A DNA stretch of 64,000 bases, taken from NCBI GenBank assembly GCA_033980235.1, contig CM067070.1, positions 23,772,699 through 23,836,698 on the forward strand. Direction: 5' to 3'. A program made the translations under genes and the position numbers. The notes beneath the pieces were generated by a model. That model had not been told where the DNA came from. It searched no databases and worked only from the letters and a program-made list of their open reading frames with translations. Shown here in pieces: positions 30,101-32,716 of the stretch. The stretch is from Diadema setosum. Its lineage: Eukaryota > Echinodermata > Echinoidea > Diadematoida > Diadematidae. How positions within the stretch are numbered: the stretch's first letter is position 1; each line of letters opens with the position of its first letter.

Positions 30101-32716
30101 CACTTCCTCATCCTCCTCTTCATCCTCCTCCACCTCCTCCTCCTCCTCTGTGTCCTTCTCCAACTCTTCCATCACCTCCTCCTCCATCAGAGATCCACAA
30201 GCTCCTCTTCCTAAGCCTCCTCTTCCTCATTCTCTTTCTTTAACTCCTCCACCACCTCCTCCTATACTCCCTTCTCGTCCTCTTCCACTTCCCCCTCCTC
30301 CTCCTCCTCCTCCAATTCCTCCTACTGCTGCTCCTCTACTTTCTCCTCCTCTTCCTCCTACTTGATCTTCTCCAACTCCTCCATTACCTTCTCCAACTCT
30401 TCCATCACCTCCTCCTCCATCACAGATGCACCACCTCCTCCTCCTTAGTTTCCTCTTCCTCCTCCTCAACATCTTCCCCCTCCTCCTTCTCCTTTCCACT
30501 CCCCCTCCACCGCCTCCACCTCCTCATCCTTTACCTTCTCCTTCTCCTCTTCCTCCTTCTCCTTTACCTCCTTGTCCTCACCACCGTCACCACCACCATC
30601 TCCTGCGTTCTCCTCTTCCACCTCTTCATCCTCCTCCTCTTCCTCCTCTTCATCCTCCACCTCTTCCTCCACCTCCACCTCCACCTCCACCTCCACCACC
30701 ACCACCACCACCTCCTCCTCTTCTCCCTCCTCTCCTCCTCCATTTCCTCCTGCTATTACTCCTCCCCCTCCTCCCCCTCCTCCTCCTCCGCCTCCTCCAC
30801 CACCACCACCACCACCTCCTCCTCCTCCTCCTCCTCCTCCTCCATTTCCTCCTCTTCTTTCCCCTCCATCCCATTGACTCACTCTCACTGATACACTTCT
30901 GTAAAGTTAAATCTGTCTCTCATCACTAACTCATCTTTGTCTGTCTACCTCTCTCTTGTTTCTGATATGCAATCAGAATTATTAGCTGAGCTTCAAGGTA
31001 AGGATTTAGTCTTCCTCCTGTCATTTTTATCTTTTTTCCCCTCAAGGCACTGTAAACTACATGTATTTCCTTTGCTGTCATACAATGCACACATTTGTTT
31101 CTTTGCATCCTCGTTGTGTATTCGTGTCTTTTGATTATTCTTGTTGTAATGTAATGAGTATGATATATTTCACTGAATGCTTTGTTGCTTGTGCACAAGT
31201 TTAATAGTGTATGACATGTATAAGAACATACTGATATGTTCGAATTGTATCGATATCTACCAGAAAATTGACTCAGTGTAAGTTCCTTTGTGGTTTTGTG
31301 ATGCAAAGTCAAGTTTTAATATTAAGTTGTCAACCTACCCACCATAGCAAACATACAAATAACCTGAAATTATGTGTGTGTATGTTGAATGAACTTGTGC
31401 ACCTGATTGCATGTGTGGAGTGTGTACACTGAATGCAAATCTAAAGAGTTTTGATAATCCTATCTGTATGCTTCCTAATTGGATTAGTGTTTGAAAACTT
31501 CCAAAAAATTAAGCAGATACATTTTTTTTTAATGTACATTTAACATTGCAGTTGCATTTTAGATAATAGGGTGAATCTTGCAATGATGTGCAAAGCTACT
31601 TTCATCTGTATTGTGATAAAAAGTATTCCCCGATGTTAAAATTGTGGTTTTCACAGCCAAGCCATATGTGCCTGACCCCAAGTCATTATTTTGATGATTT
31701 GTCCTTTTTTTTTTTTTAATTTTGATTTCTGCTTTGTTGTGAATATGTGTTTCCCACTTGCACTATTGAAGTACACTGTTTATCAATTATCTCGCATTTT
31801 CCCAGAAATTTTGAGCATACTTGTATGATTTGACCAATGCAGTAGTGTAAGTCTCACACTTCACATTTTCAAGCGTATGAGACCATTGAGAGAATGGTAG
31901 CAGTGTGCTTGATGTTCAGACACAAGTTCATTCCATCACTGATGATGAAAAATCAACCACTGTTGAAGATCCCACAAGCAGTCTATTTCTTTGTTATTTG
32001 AACCTGAGCAGGTTTGAGATTGGAGCTGTTATTTTCAGATCACTTTGATAGAGAGTCAGTTTGATGAATGCTCTAGAATTGATGCTCTTTTATCTGTATA
32101 AAACATACTTGTACATAACATAAAATCAGTTTTGATTTTGTGGCTGTCATGTACAGTGCACTCTCGTTATAATGAACACGGTTATAAAGAAGTTTCGTCA
32201 CAACGAAGTAAAAATTCAGGCTGCAACATTATCCACGCTATGTATTTTTATTGTTTATCTCTTCTGTTATAACGAAATTTGGATATAACGAAAGAAAATT
32301 TGCTGGTCCCGAGGACTTCATTATATGGGAAGTCCACCATATCAAAAATGGTTCCGTGGGGTGATTTTTTTTTGTGACTTTTTTTCCTTTCAGGGTAGTA
32401 TCTACATAGCTCATTGATGGAGTGCTTGTATGTCATTCAATCTTATAATCATCACAATTTATTTCTGAGCACCTAGAGACTTGAAGTGAGGTTCCTCTTG
32501 TAGTGAAATACTCAATGTCATCAGAATGATATTGCTGCTTCCACTTAATCCATATTTATATTTGGGCTTTGGTTCCCTTTCAACAAGGCTGTCCGCTCCT
32601 TGTCAAGATATTGAGAGGTCTTTTCCCCCCTTGTTTTTTCCTCCCATGCAGGCTCCGATGAAGATCAGCCGATGATCCGAGGATTTTCTGATGACGTGCC
32701 TCTAGTGATTGCCTGA
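443..32716 (+). CDS. SORL1: SORL1 (SorLA/LR11) orthologue, 3' half of gene, 22 exons (gene-level entry)
   Basis: SORL1 is a type I membrane sorting receptor of the trans-Golgi and endosomes that carries cargo with retromer, GGA and AP adaptors. Seen here: six LDL-receptor class A repeats, six fibronectin III domains, a membrane span and a short tail, in the order found in vertebrate SORL1. The end, [11 protein letters not shown], nearly matches the vertebrate GFSDDVPMVIA end, and the tail carries FANSHY, the known retromer-binding motif. The 22 exons total 2993 nt and join in one frame to about 996 residues plus stop. Vertebrate SORL1 has 11 class A repeats after VPS10 and propeller modules, so the start and probably five repeats lie left of the window. 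All junctions are GT-AG. Identity is firm; single exon edges are by-eye calls. Confidence 0.93.
566..1282 (+). other. SORL1 intron with a repeat fragment
   Basis: A non-coding intron. Positions about 662-770 contain a degenerate stretch related, in reverse orientation, to the repeat at about 13950-14145 (shared GCGAATT and CGCAAAA motifs). The rest shows nothing recognisable. Confidence 0.5.
1283..1438 (+). CDS. SORL1: SORL1 exon: LDL-receptor class A repeat (window repeat 2)
   Basis: 52 codons, phase 1-1 (AG at 1281-1282, GTACGT from 1439). A Thr/Ser/Pro linker comes first, then a class A repeat with the full calcium motif [16 protein letters not shown] and a paired tryptophan (YWWKC) at the ligand-facing position. 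Confidence 0.93.
1439..3039 (+). other. SORL1 intron with pogo/Tigger-like MITE remnant
   Basis: A non-coding intron with a small foldback-type element at about 1785-1950 (listed separately), a poly-G run near 2490-2503 and a (GTT)n run near 2978-2993. The reading frame stays open upstream of the next exon, but the Ser/Leu-rich translation there is not conserved in type and precedes a clear acceptor, so I treat it as intron. Confidence 0.6.
1785..1950. mobile_element. Tigger/pogo-like MITE remnant
   Basis: It begins CAGTGGACTCCGGGACCC and contains TTATAAC-type motifs. The element at 32153-32341 shares its interior (in reverse: a GCAACATTAT stretch, TTATTGTTTAT, CGAAATT). It looks like a short non-autonomous pogo-type DNA transposon. 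Boundaries are approximate. Confidence 0.5.
3040..3177 (+). CDS. SORL1: SORL1 exon: LDL-receptor class A repeat (window repeat 3)
   Basis: 46 codons, phase 1-1 (AG at 3038-3039, GTAAGT from 3178). Six cysteines with an intact calcium motif, [16 protein letters not shown], and IPWYWEC before it. Open frame continues upstream of 3040, but the pyrimidine tract and AG mark the acceptor. Confidence 0.93.
3326..3519. repeat. Short foldback element (about 194 bp)
   Basis: The ends are inverted repeats: ACTGTACGAGCTGAAATTTT at the left, and its complement ending GCTCGTACAGT at the right. The interior has GCGAATT and CGCAAAAA motifs. It looks like a MITE-type palindromic repeat in a SORL1 intron. Confidence 0.65.
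3520..4739 (+). other. SORL1 intron, no recognisable element
   Basis: AT-rich non-coding sequence with short A and T runs. I see no exon, inverted repeat or clear mobile element here. Confidence 0.5.
4740..4889 (+). CDS. SORL1: SORL1 exon: LDL-receptor class A repeat (window repeat 4)
   Basis: 50 codons, phase 1-1 (AG at 4738-4739, GTGAGT from 4890). A Thr/Pro linker comes first, then a class A repeat with [16 protein letters not shown]. The first loop (CGIGATPPC) is unusual but all six cysteines and the acidic site are present. Confidence 0.92.
4890..6341 (+). other. SORL1 intron with a degenerate repeat copy
   Basis: A non-coding intron. Positions about 5800-6045 look like a diverged, reverse-oriented copy of the roughly 245 bp repeat at 7719-7963 (shared GAATGTGACAT, TGTACTCCACAATT and AAGTCCTGAGTCTCG-like stretches). 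Nothing else is recognised. Confidence 0.45.
6342..6494 (+). CDS. SORL1: SORL1 exon: LDL-receptor class A repeat (window repeat 5)
   Basis: 51 codons, phase 1-1 (AG at 6340-6341, GTGAGT from 6495). A Thr/Pro/Val linker is followed by CGVREFKC and [16 protein letters not shown]. The usual Asp before the fifth cysteine is Gln here, so one outer calcium ligand may be altered. The core D-x-S-D-E is kept. Confidence 0.92.
6495..7230 (+). other. SORL1 intron with (CT)n microsatellite
   Basis: Non-coding. A (CT)n run lies at about 6749-6773. Otherwise AT-rich sequence without recognisable elements. Confidence 0.55.
7231..7388. mobile_element. Short MITE-like repeat (copy 1 of 2)
   Basis: About 155 bp, beginning near GTGGATCCAGGAATTCTGTA and ending GAATCCGCCACT, so the ends are imperfect inverted repeats. 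It closely matches 22842-23002, including the shared TTTGTTTTAACCAAAAATAA. The two copies show it is a dispersed element. Confidence 0.7.
7497..7646 (+). CDS. SORL1: SORL1 exon: LDL-receptor class A repeat with degenerate calcium site (window repeat 6)
   Basis: 50 codons, phase 1-1 (AG at 7495-7496, GTGAGT from 7647). Six cysteines are present, but the calcium loop reads [13 protein letters not shown] where the family has DCxDxSDExxC. This is the last class A repeat before the fibronectin domains. Confidence 0.91.
7719..7963. repeat. Dispersed ~245 bp foldback-type repeat (plus orientation)
   Basis: It starts TACTGTATACGCCATATATT and ends with the near-complement GGCGTATATAGTA. The interior has AATTTTCGCAAAT and CGAAAATAAAAACCTC. 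Related copies lie at 10120-10352 (reverse) and 23327-23575 (same orientation). It fits a MITE family with terminal inverted repeats. Confidence 0.7.
7964..8551 (+). other. SORL1 intron segment, nothing recognised
   Basis: AT-rich non-coding sequence without exon-like frames or repeats that I can match elsewhere in the window. Confidence 0.45.
8552..9269. mobile_element. ~0.7 kb foldback DNA element (copy 1)
   Basis: The ends are inverted repeats: TATGTGACCATGCATCACAA at the left and a complement of TATGTGACC at the right. An inverted copy with the same ends and interior lies at 17848-18530. No transposase frame is visible, so it is non-autonomous. Confidence 0.75.
9447..9564 (+). CDS. SORL1: SORL1 exon: fibronectin III domain 1, first half
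   Basis: Enters in phase 1 and leaves in phase 2 (AG at 9445-9446, GTGAGT from 9565). It encodes a beta-rich segment with [11 protein letters not shown] and YQIRVYKR, the first strands after the class A cluster. Confidence 0.85.
9655..9925 (-). pseudogene. Penelope-like retroelement remnant (GIY-YIG endonuclease C-terminal part)
   Basis: On the minus strand, 9868 downward reads [20 protein letters not shown], preceded in frame by RWFERGV. This resembles the segment after the GIY-YIG nuclease in Penelope-like elements (family pattern: an E-A-I/V-Y-I block, then N-P-S-L-N-R-G-G). The frame stays open to a stop near 9694. A second frame beyond it gives [13 protein letters not shown], often seen at such 3' ends. 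There is no reverse transcriptase here, so this is a truncated copy inside a SORL1 intron. Its GC content is higher than its surroundings. Confidence 0.6.
10120..10352. repeat. Dispersed ~245 bp foldback-type repeat (reverse copy)
   Basis: This matches the reverse complement of 7719-7963: ATATTTCGCAAGG, GTGAATTTCATGAATCAGGT, AATGTGACGCACAT and TACTCCACGAAATT. It lies beside a fragment of the GGATGGTATAGT element. Confidence 0.65.
10352..10766. mobile_element. GGATGGTATAGT foldback element, partial copy carrying a nested MITE
   Basis: It contains TTTTTGAAATAGCTGAGATA, a near palindrome around AAAGGTGGGTCCCATCTTTT, and the right end TATACCATCCCTTTAA. The same pieces occur at 33756-34142 and 16711-18646. 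The left end is missing. A 140 bp MITE (10588-10727) has inserted near the right end. Confidence 0.65.
10588..10727. mobile_element. ~140 bp TTTCATGAA MITE (copy 1)
   Basis: The ends are inverted repeats (GGGCGGCGTTTCATGAAGCG and its near complement GCTTCATGAAATGCCC). The interior includes TCTGATTGGCTGAGAGCAAA. An inverted copy lies at 14250-14391 and a diverged one at 44681-44828. Confidence 0.8.
10839..11032 (+). CDS. SORL1: SORL1 exon: fibronectin III domain 1, second half
   Basis: Enters in phase 2 and leaves in phase 1 (AG at 10837-10838, GTACGT from 11033). It shows the fibronectin III signature [20 protein letters not shown], with the tyrosine-corner Tyr, closing domain 1. Confidence 0.9.
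11033..11498 (+). other. SORL1 intron with poly-C run
   Basis: Non-coding. A C-rich homopolymer run lies at about 11262-11277. No other recognised element. Confidence 0.5.
11499..11620 (+). CDS. SORL1: SORL1 exon: fibronectin III domain 2, part 1
   Basis: Enters in phase 1 and leaves in phase 0 (AG at 11497-11498, GTGAGG from 11621). It contains [19 protein letters not shown], including the core Trp of the domain and an N-L-T glycosylation site. Confidence 0.92.
12142..12294. repeat. (ATCT)n microsatellite
   Basis: A long CTAT/TCTG tetranucleotide array with interruptions, in a SORL1 intron (11621-12764). It gives only low-complexity frames. Confidence 0.95.
12395..12485. mobile_element. 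Tigger/pogo-like MITE fragment
   Basis: It contains AAATTTGGATATAACGAAAG and GGTCCCTTGGACTA, which match the right part of the element at 32153-32341. Only about 90 bp is kept. Confidence 0.55.
12765..12872 (+). CDS. SORL1: SORL1 exon: fibronectin III domain 2, part 2
   Basis: 36 codons, phase 0-0 (AG at 12763-12764, donor GTACAC from 12873). It reads [11 protein letters not shown] and [13 protein letters not shown], the middle strands with the conserved L-x-x-x-T-x-Y pattern. Confidence 0.92.
12873..13949 (+). other. SORL1 intron segment with a dispersed repeat
   Basis: Positions about 13421-13585 match 29258-29435 (GGCTGAGAACCAGAAGGGC, then TATTGAGTTATTGG, then TCCTCTACAT). That makes it a dispersed repeat of unknown class. 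The rest is AT-rich non-coding sequence. Confidence 0.55.
13950..14145. repeat. GCGAATT-type dispersed repeat
   Basis: Contains TTTTTGCGAATTGGAG and, 130 bp on, GCCTCTCGCAAAATTTGCAA. This is related to the fragment at about 662-770 (reverse) and resembles the other foldback repeats in the SORL1 introns. Confidence 0.5.
14250..14391. mobile_element. ~140 bp TTTCATGAA MITE (copy 2)
   Basis: Starts GGGGGGCATTTCATGAAGCA and ends GCTTCATGAAATGCCCCCC. The interior, CTCTCAGCCAATCAGATGCA, is the reverse complement of the interior of copy 1, so this copy is inverted relative to 10588-10727. An (AAC)n run follows at about 14404-14432. Confidence 0.82.
15202..15268 (+). CDS. SORL1: SORL1 exon: fibronectin III domain 2, part 3
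   Basis: Enters in phase 0 and leaves in phase 1 (AG at 15200-15201, GTGAGA from 15269). It encodes [20 protein letters not shown] and closes domain 2. Its last five bases and its donor are the start of a 107-bp unit repeated three times. Confidence 0.92.
15264..15584. repeat. 107-bp tandem triplication that includes a splice donor
   Basis: Three nearly identical units begin ACAGGGTGAGAAGAC at 15264, 15371 and 15478. Unit 1 starts inside the SORL1 exon ending at 15268 and contains its 5' splice site, so units 2 and 3 carry exact copies of that donor. The units differ by very few bases, which suggests a recent duplication. Confidence 0.95.
15755..16060. repeat. Dispersed repeat, copy 1 of 3
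   Basis: Contains CAAGGAATATTCTTGAAGTT and, further on, TTGAACAGTTTAATCACAAA. Related sequence occurs at 21225-21460 and 25640-25900. The class is unknown; no inverted termini are seen. Confidence 0.5.
16152..16258 (+). CDS. SORL1: SORL1 exon: fibronectin III domain 3, part 1
   Basis: Enters in phase 1 and leaves in phase 0 (AG at 16150-16151, GTTTGT from 16259). It encodes [19 protein letters not shown] and the following PILQGG loop, a typical domain start with the core Trp. A foldback MITE begins about 27 bp after the donor. Confidence 0.93.
16285..16656. mobile_element. ~370 bp foldback MITE (full copy 1)
   Basis: Nearly the whole element is one inverted repeat: TTTAAATGGGATGGCTAGTA at the left and TACTAGCCATCCCCTTTAAA at the right, meeting near 16465. 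A second full copy is at 43678-44046 and a half copy at 27731-27897. No coding frame; it would fold into a long hairpin. Confidence 0.88.
16771..17611. mobile_element. pogo/Tigger-like non-autonomous element, nested
   Basis: The ends are inverted repeats: ACAGTACTATCTGCGTAATC and the complement CCGATTATGTGGAGAGTACTGT, with TA on both sides as expected of a TA target duplication. Inner copies of AATCGGGTACTCC face each other. About 840 bp with no transposase frame. Confidence 0.75.
17848..18530. mobile_element. ~0.7 kb foldback DNA element (copy 2, nested)
   Basis: Ends TATGTGACCCTGCATCCCAA and TTGTGATGCATGGTCACATA. The interior is the reverse complement of 8552-9269 (for example the ACACACTCTGAGAAAAGAGG stretch), so it lies in the opposite orientation. 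Inserted in the element at 16711-18646. Confidence 0.78.
18647..19323 (+). other. SORL1 intron segment with degenerate TTGATT-rich iteration
   Basis: From about 18690 to 19050 the sequence repeats loose units of the type GAGTTATCATTGATTTATGG. This looks like an old degenerate tandem array. A poly-G run lies at about 19231-19243. No exon is seen. Confidence 0.5.
19324..19411 (+). CDS. SORL1: SORL1 exon: fibronectin III domain 3, part 2
   Basis: Enters in phase 0 and leaves in phase 1 (AG at 19322-19323, GTAAGT from 19412). It encodes [13 protein letters not shown], an Arg-rich loop and an N-A-T glycosylation site. Confidence 0.9.
19412..19880 (+). other. SORL1 intron with (GTTT)n run
   Basis: Non-coding; a (GTTT)n microsatellite lies at about 19690-19720. 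The frame happens to be open just before the next exon but has no domain content. Confidence 0.55.
19881..20083 (+). CDS. SORL1: SORL1 exon: end of fibronectin III domain 3 and start of domain 4
   Basis: Enters in phase 1 and leaves in phase 0 (AG at 19879-19880, GTGAGA from 20084). It first shows [20 protein letters not shown] closing domain 3, then [19 protein letters not shown] opening domain 4. No intron separates the two domains, unlike most other domain boundaries here. Confidence 0.94.
20084..20459 (+). other. SORL1 intron with GT and GA microsatellites
   Basis: Non-coding; GT-rich then GA-rich runs at about 20098-20150 and a T run before the acceptor. Confidence 0.6.
20460..20634 (+). 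CDS. SORL1: SORL1 exon: fibronectin III domain 4, second half
   Basis: Enters in phase 0 and leaves in phase 1 (AG at 20458-20459, GTGAGT from 20635). It reads [12 protein letters not shown] and [17 protein letters not shown], the usual C-terminal strands with the tyrosine corner. Confidence 0.93.
21020..21215 (+). mobile_element. tRNA-like SINE fragment
   Basis: 21023-21090 resembles a tRNA gene head: an A-box-like CTCGGTAGTCTAATGGATGT and a B-box-like GGGTTCAAATCTCACCC. An A-rich tail with CAACAAAATC follows. Better read as a SINE than as a working tRNA. Lies in the SORL1 intron 20635-21562. Confidence 0.5.
21225..21460. repeat. Dispersed repeat, copy 2 of 3
   Basis: Shares AACAAGGAATATTTTTGAGG and TTGATTGCAAATATCTCAAA with 15755-16060 and 25640-25900. 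Class unknown. Confidence 0.5.
21563..21663 (+). CDS. SORL1: SORL1 exon: fibronectin III domain 5, first half
   Basis: Enters in phase 1 and leaves in phase 0 (AG at 21561-21562, GTGAGT from 21664). It encodes [20 protein letters not shown] then [11 protein letters not shown], with the core Trp. Confidence 0.92.
21692..22153. mobile_element. ~460 bp GC-rich element with terminal inverted repeats
   Basis: The ends are GCCCCAGTCACATAGACATC and the complement TTTATATGTGACTGGGGC. The interior is made of loosely repeated GATCCGTG and GCCGTGTAGAT words and is much richer in GC than the surrounding intron. It opens long chance frames on both strands. A non-autonomous DNA element is the best reading. 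Confidence 0.75.
22842..23002. mobile_element. Short MITE-like repeat (copy 2 of 2)
   Basis: Matches 7231-7388: GCGGATCCAGGAATTCTGTA at the left, TTTAACCAAAAATAA inside, CTGGATCCACCACT at the right. A poly-C run lies near 22909-22921. Confidence 0.72.
23122..23308 (+). CDS. SORL1: SORL1 exon: fibronectin III domain 5, second half
   Basis: Enters in phase 0 and leaves in phase 1 (AG at 23120-23121, GTGAGT from 23309). It contains [19 protein letters not shown] and [18 protein letters not shown], plus several N-glycosylation sites. Confidence 0.93.
23327..23575. repeat. Dispersed ~245 bp foldback-type repeat (third copy)
   Basis: Begins TATACGCCATATATTTAGCG and ends ATATTCTGCATATACAGTAT. It is co-linear with 7719-7963. 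It starts about 20 bp after a SORL1 splice donor. Confidence 0.72.
23576..24438 (+). other. SORL1 intron segment, nothing recognised
   Basis: AT-rich non-coding sequence with a T run near 24057-24072. I see no repeat or exon. Confidence 0.45.
24439..24539 (+). CDS. SORL1: SORL1 exon: fibronectin III domain 6, part 1
   Basis: Enters in phase 1 and leaves in phase 0 (AG at 24437-24438, donor GTATGA from 24540). It encodes [20 protein letters not shown], then [13 protein letters not shown] with the core Trp. Confidence 0.9.
24630..25215. repeat. AAGGTCA-rich dispersed repeat
   Basis: Diverged units contain GGTCAAAGGTCAGGGT, then a TTTCACNATTTCTC-type stretch, then a TGAAACTTAGT-type stretch. 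The same theme in reverse is at 41435-41860. The class is unknown, possibly the remains of a larger element. Confidence 0.6.
25318..25485. repeat. Direct repeat, copy 1 (upstream of SORL1 exon 26554-26719)
   Basis: Shares TTCAACACATTTGTGA, AACCTGTCATT, TAGGAGAACC and CCAGTCACCATAGCGACATT-like stretches with 26963-27103. The two copies lie on either side of one exon. Confidence 0.75.
25490..26430. repeat. Degenerate tandem repeat, ~190-250 bp units, with dispersed repeat copy 3
   Basis: Four or so diverged units share ATATCTCAAAA, GTTGCATCAACCAGATTCGG, a GGAAATAGGGTAAAACC-type stretch and TATAAGGAAATAC. Within it, about 25640-25900 is the third copy of the repeat at 15755-16060. It fills the intron before exon 26554. 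Confidence 0.6.
26554..26719 (+). CDS. SORL1: SORL1 exon: fibronectin III domain 6, part 2
   Basis: Enters in phase 0 and leaves in phase 1 (AG at 26552-26553, GTGAGT from 26720). It encodes [17 protein letters not shown] and [16 protein letters not shown]. The middle loop is longer than in the other domains. Confidence 0.91.
26963..27103. repeat. Direct repeat, copy 2 (downstream of SORL1 exon 26554-26719)
   Basis: Co-linear with 25318-25485. It is followed by a T run and a (GT)n microsatellite at about 27116-27166. Confidence 0.72.
27218..27600 (+). repeat. AGCTCACCTGA-type dispersed repeat with G/C homopolymers
   Basis: Begins AGCTCACCTGATCCAAAGGC and continues CCGTCGTTTGTC and TTCACCAAACTTGGCA. 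This is a repeat type that I recall as common in marine invertebrate genomes. It contains a poly-G stretch (27417-27447) and poly-C stretches that create spurious Gly/Pro frames. Confidence 0.65.
27731..27897. mobile_element. ~370 bp foldback MITE, half copy
   Basis: Only the right arm is kept: AATATGAGACCATTCTGAAG through ACTAGCCATACCCTTTAA. Compare 16285-16656 and 43678-44046. Confidence 0.85.
28125..28240. repeat. (AATG)n microsatellite
   Basis: A tetranucleotide GAAT array with interruptions, about 100 bp upstream of a SORL1 exon. Confidence 0.95.
28345..28440 (+). CDS. SORL1: SORL1 exon: fibronectin III domain 6, part 3
   Basis: Enters and leaves in phase 1 (AG at 28343-28344, GTATGT from 28441). 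It encodes [20 protein letters not shown] and the acidic end [11 protein letters not shown], the last strands before the stalk. Confidence 0.92.
28441..29493 (+). other. SORL1 intron with a dispersed repeat
   Basis: Positions 29258-29435 match about 13421-13585 and include a poly-G run. The rest is non-coding without recognised elements. Confidence 0.55.
29494..29718 (+). CDS. SORL1: SORL1 exon: stalk, transmembrane span and cytoplasmic tail
   Basis: Enters and leaves in phase 1 (AG at 29492-29493, GTAAGT from 29719). A short stalk is followed by a hydrophobic span ([19 protein letters not shown]), a basic stop-transfer (RHRRLQQSF), then [11 protein letters not shown] and an acidic cluster (EDDDGGDL). 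In vertebrate SORL1 the FANSHY motif binds retromer VPS26 and the acidic cluster binds AP-1 and PACS1. Codon use is strongly GC-rich compared with the flanking introns. Confidence 0.95.
30077..30880. repeat. ~0.8 kb CCT/CCA polypyrimidine tract
   Basis: The plus strand is almost all C and T (TCC, CCT, CAC units) for some 800 bp. It opens long poly-Pro/Ser frames and, on the other strand, poly-Gly/Glu/Arg frames. These are products of the repeat and are not genes. It lies in the last SORL1 intron. Confidence 0.95.
30977..30997 (+). CDS. SORL1: Possible SORL1 21-nt cassette microexon
   Basis: Between the exons at 29494-29718 and 32652-32716, a 21-nt segment is bounded by AATCAG on the left and GTAAGG on the right and fits phase 1 on both sides. 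Included, it would insert ELLAELQ and change the tail from GGDLGSDED to [16 protein letters not shown]. The inferred DLELL fits the DXXLL motif bound by GGA VHS domains. An unaided 6-base donor match in a 2.9 kb intron can arise by chance, so this is only a candidate. Confidence 0.35.
31000..32152 (+). other. Last SORL1 intron, right part, nothing recognised
   Basis: AT-rich non-coding sequence with a T run near 31706-31719. No exon is seen. Confidence 0.45.
32153..32341. mobile_element. Tigger/pogo-like MITE
   Basis: Begins ACAGTGCACTCTCGTTATAA. The right end contains GGATATAACGAAAGAAAATT and GGACTTCATTATATGGGAAG, an imperfect complement of the start. Related pieces are at 1785-1950 and 12395-12485. 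About 190 bp. Confidence 0.7.
32652..32716 (+). CDS. SORL1: SORL1 terminal coding exon
   Basis: Enters in phase 1 (AG at 32650-32651) and ends at TGA (32714-32716). It encodes [20 protein letters not shown]. Vertebrate SORL1 ends with APMITGFSDDVPMVIA, and the acidic D-D-V-P segment is its GGA-binding site. This is the strongest evidence for gene identity. Confidence 0.97.

Noticed and set aside
29904..30929. Long Pro/Ser/Leu-rich and Gly/Glu/Arg-rich open frames on both strands
   Set aside because: They are translations of the CCT polypyrimidine tract and have no splice or domain support.
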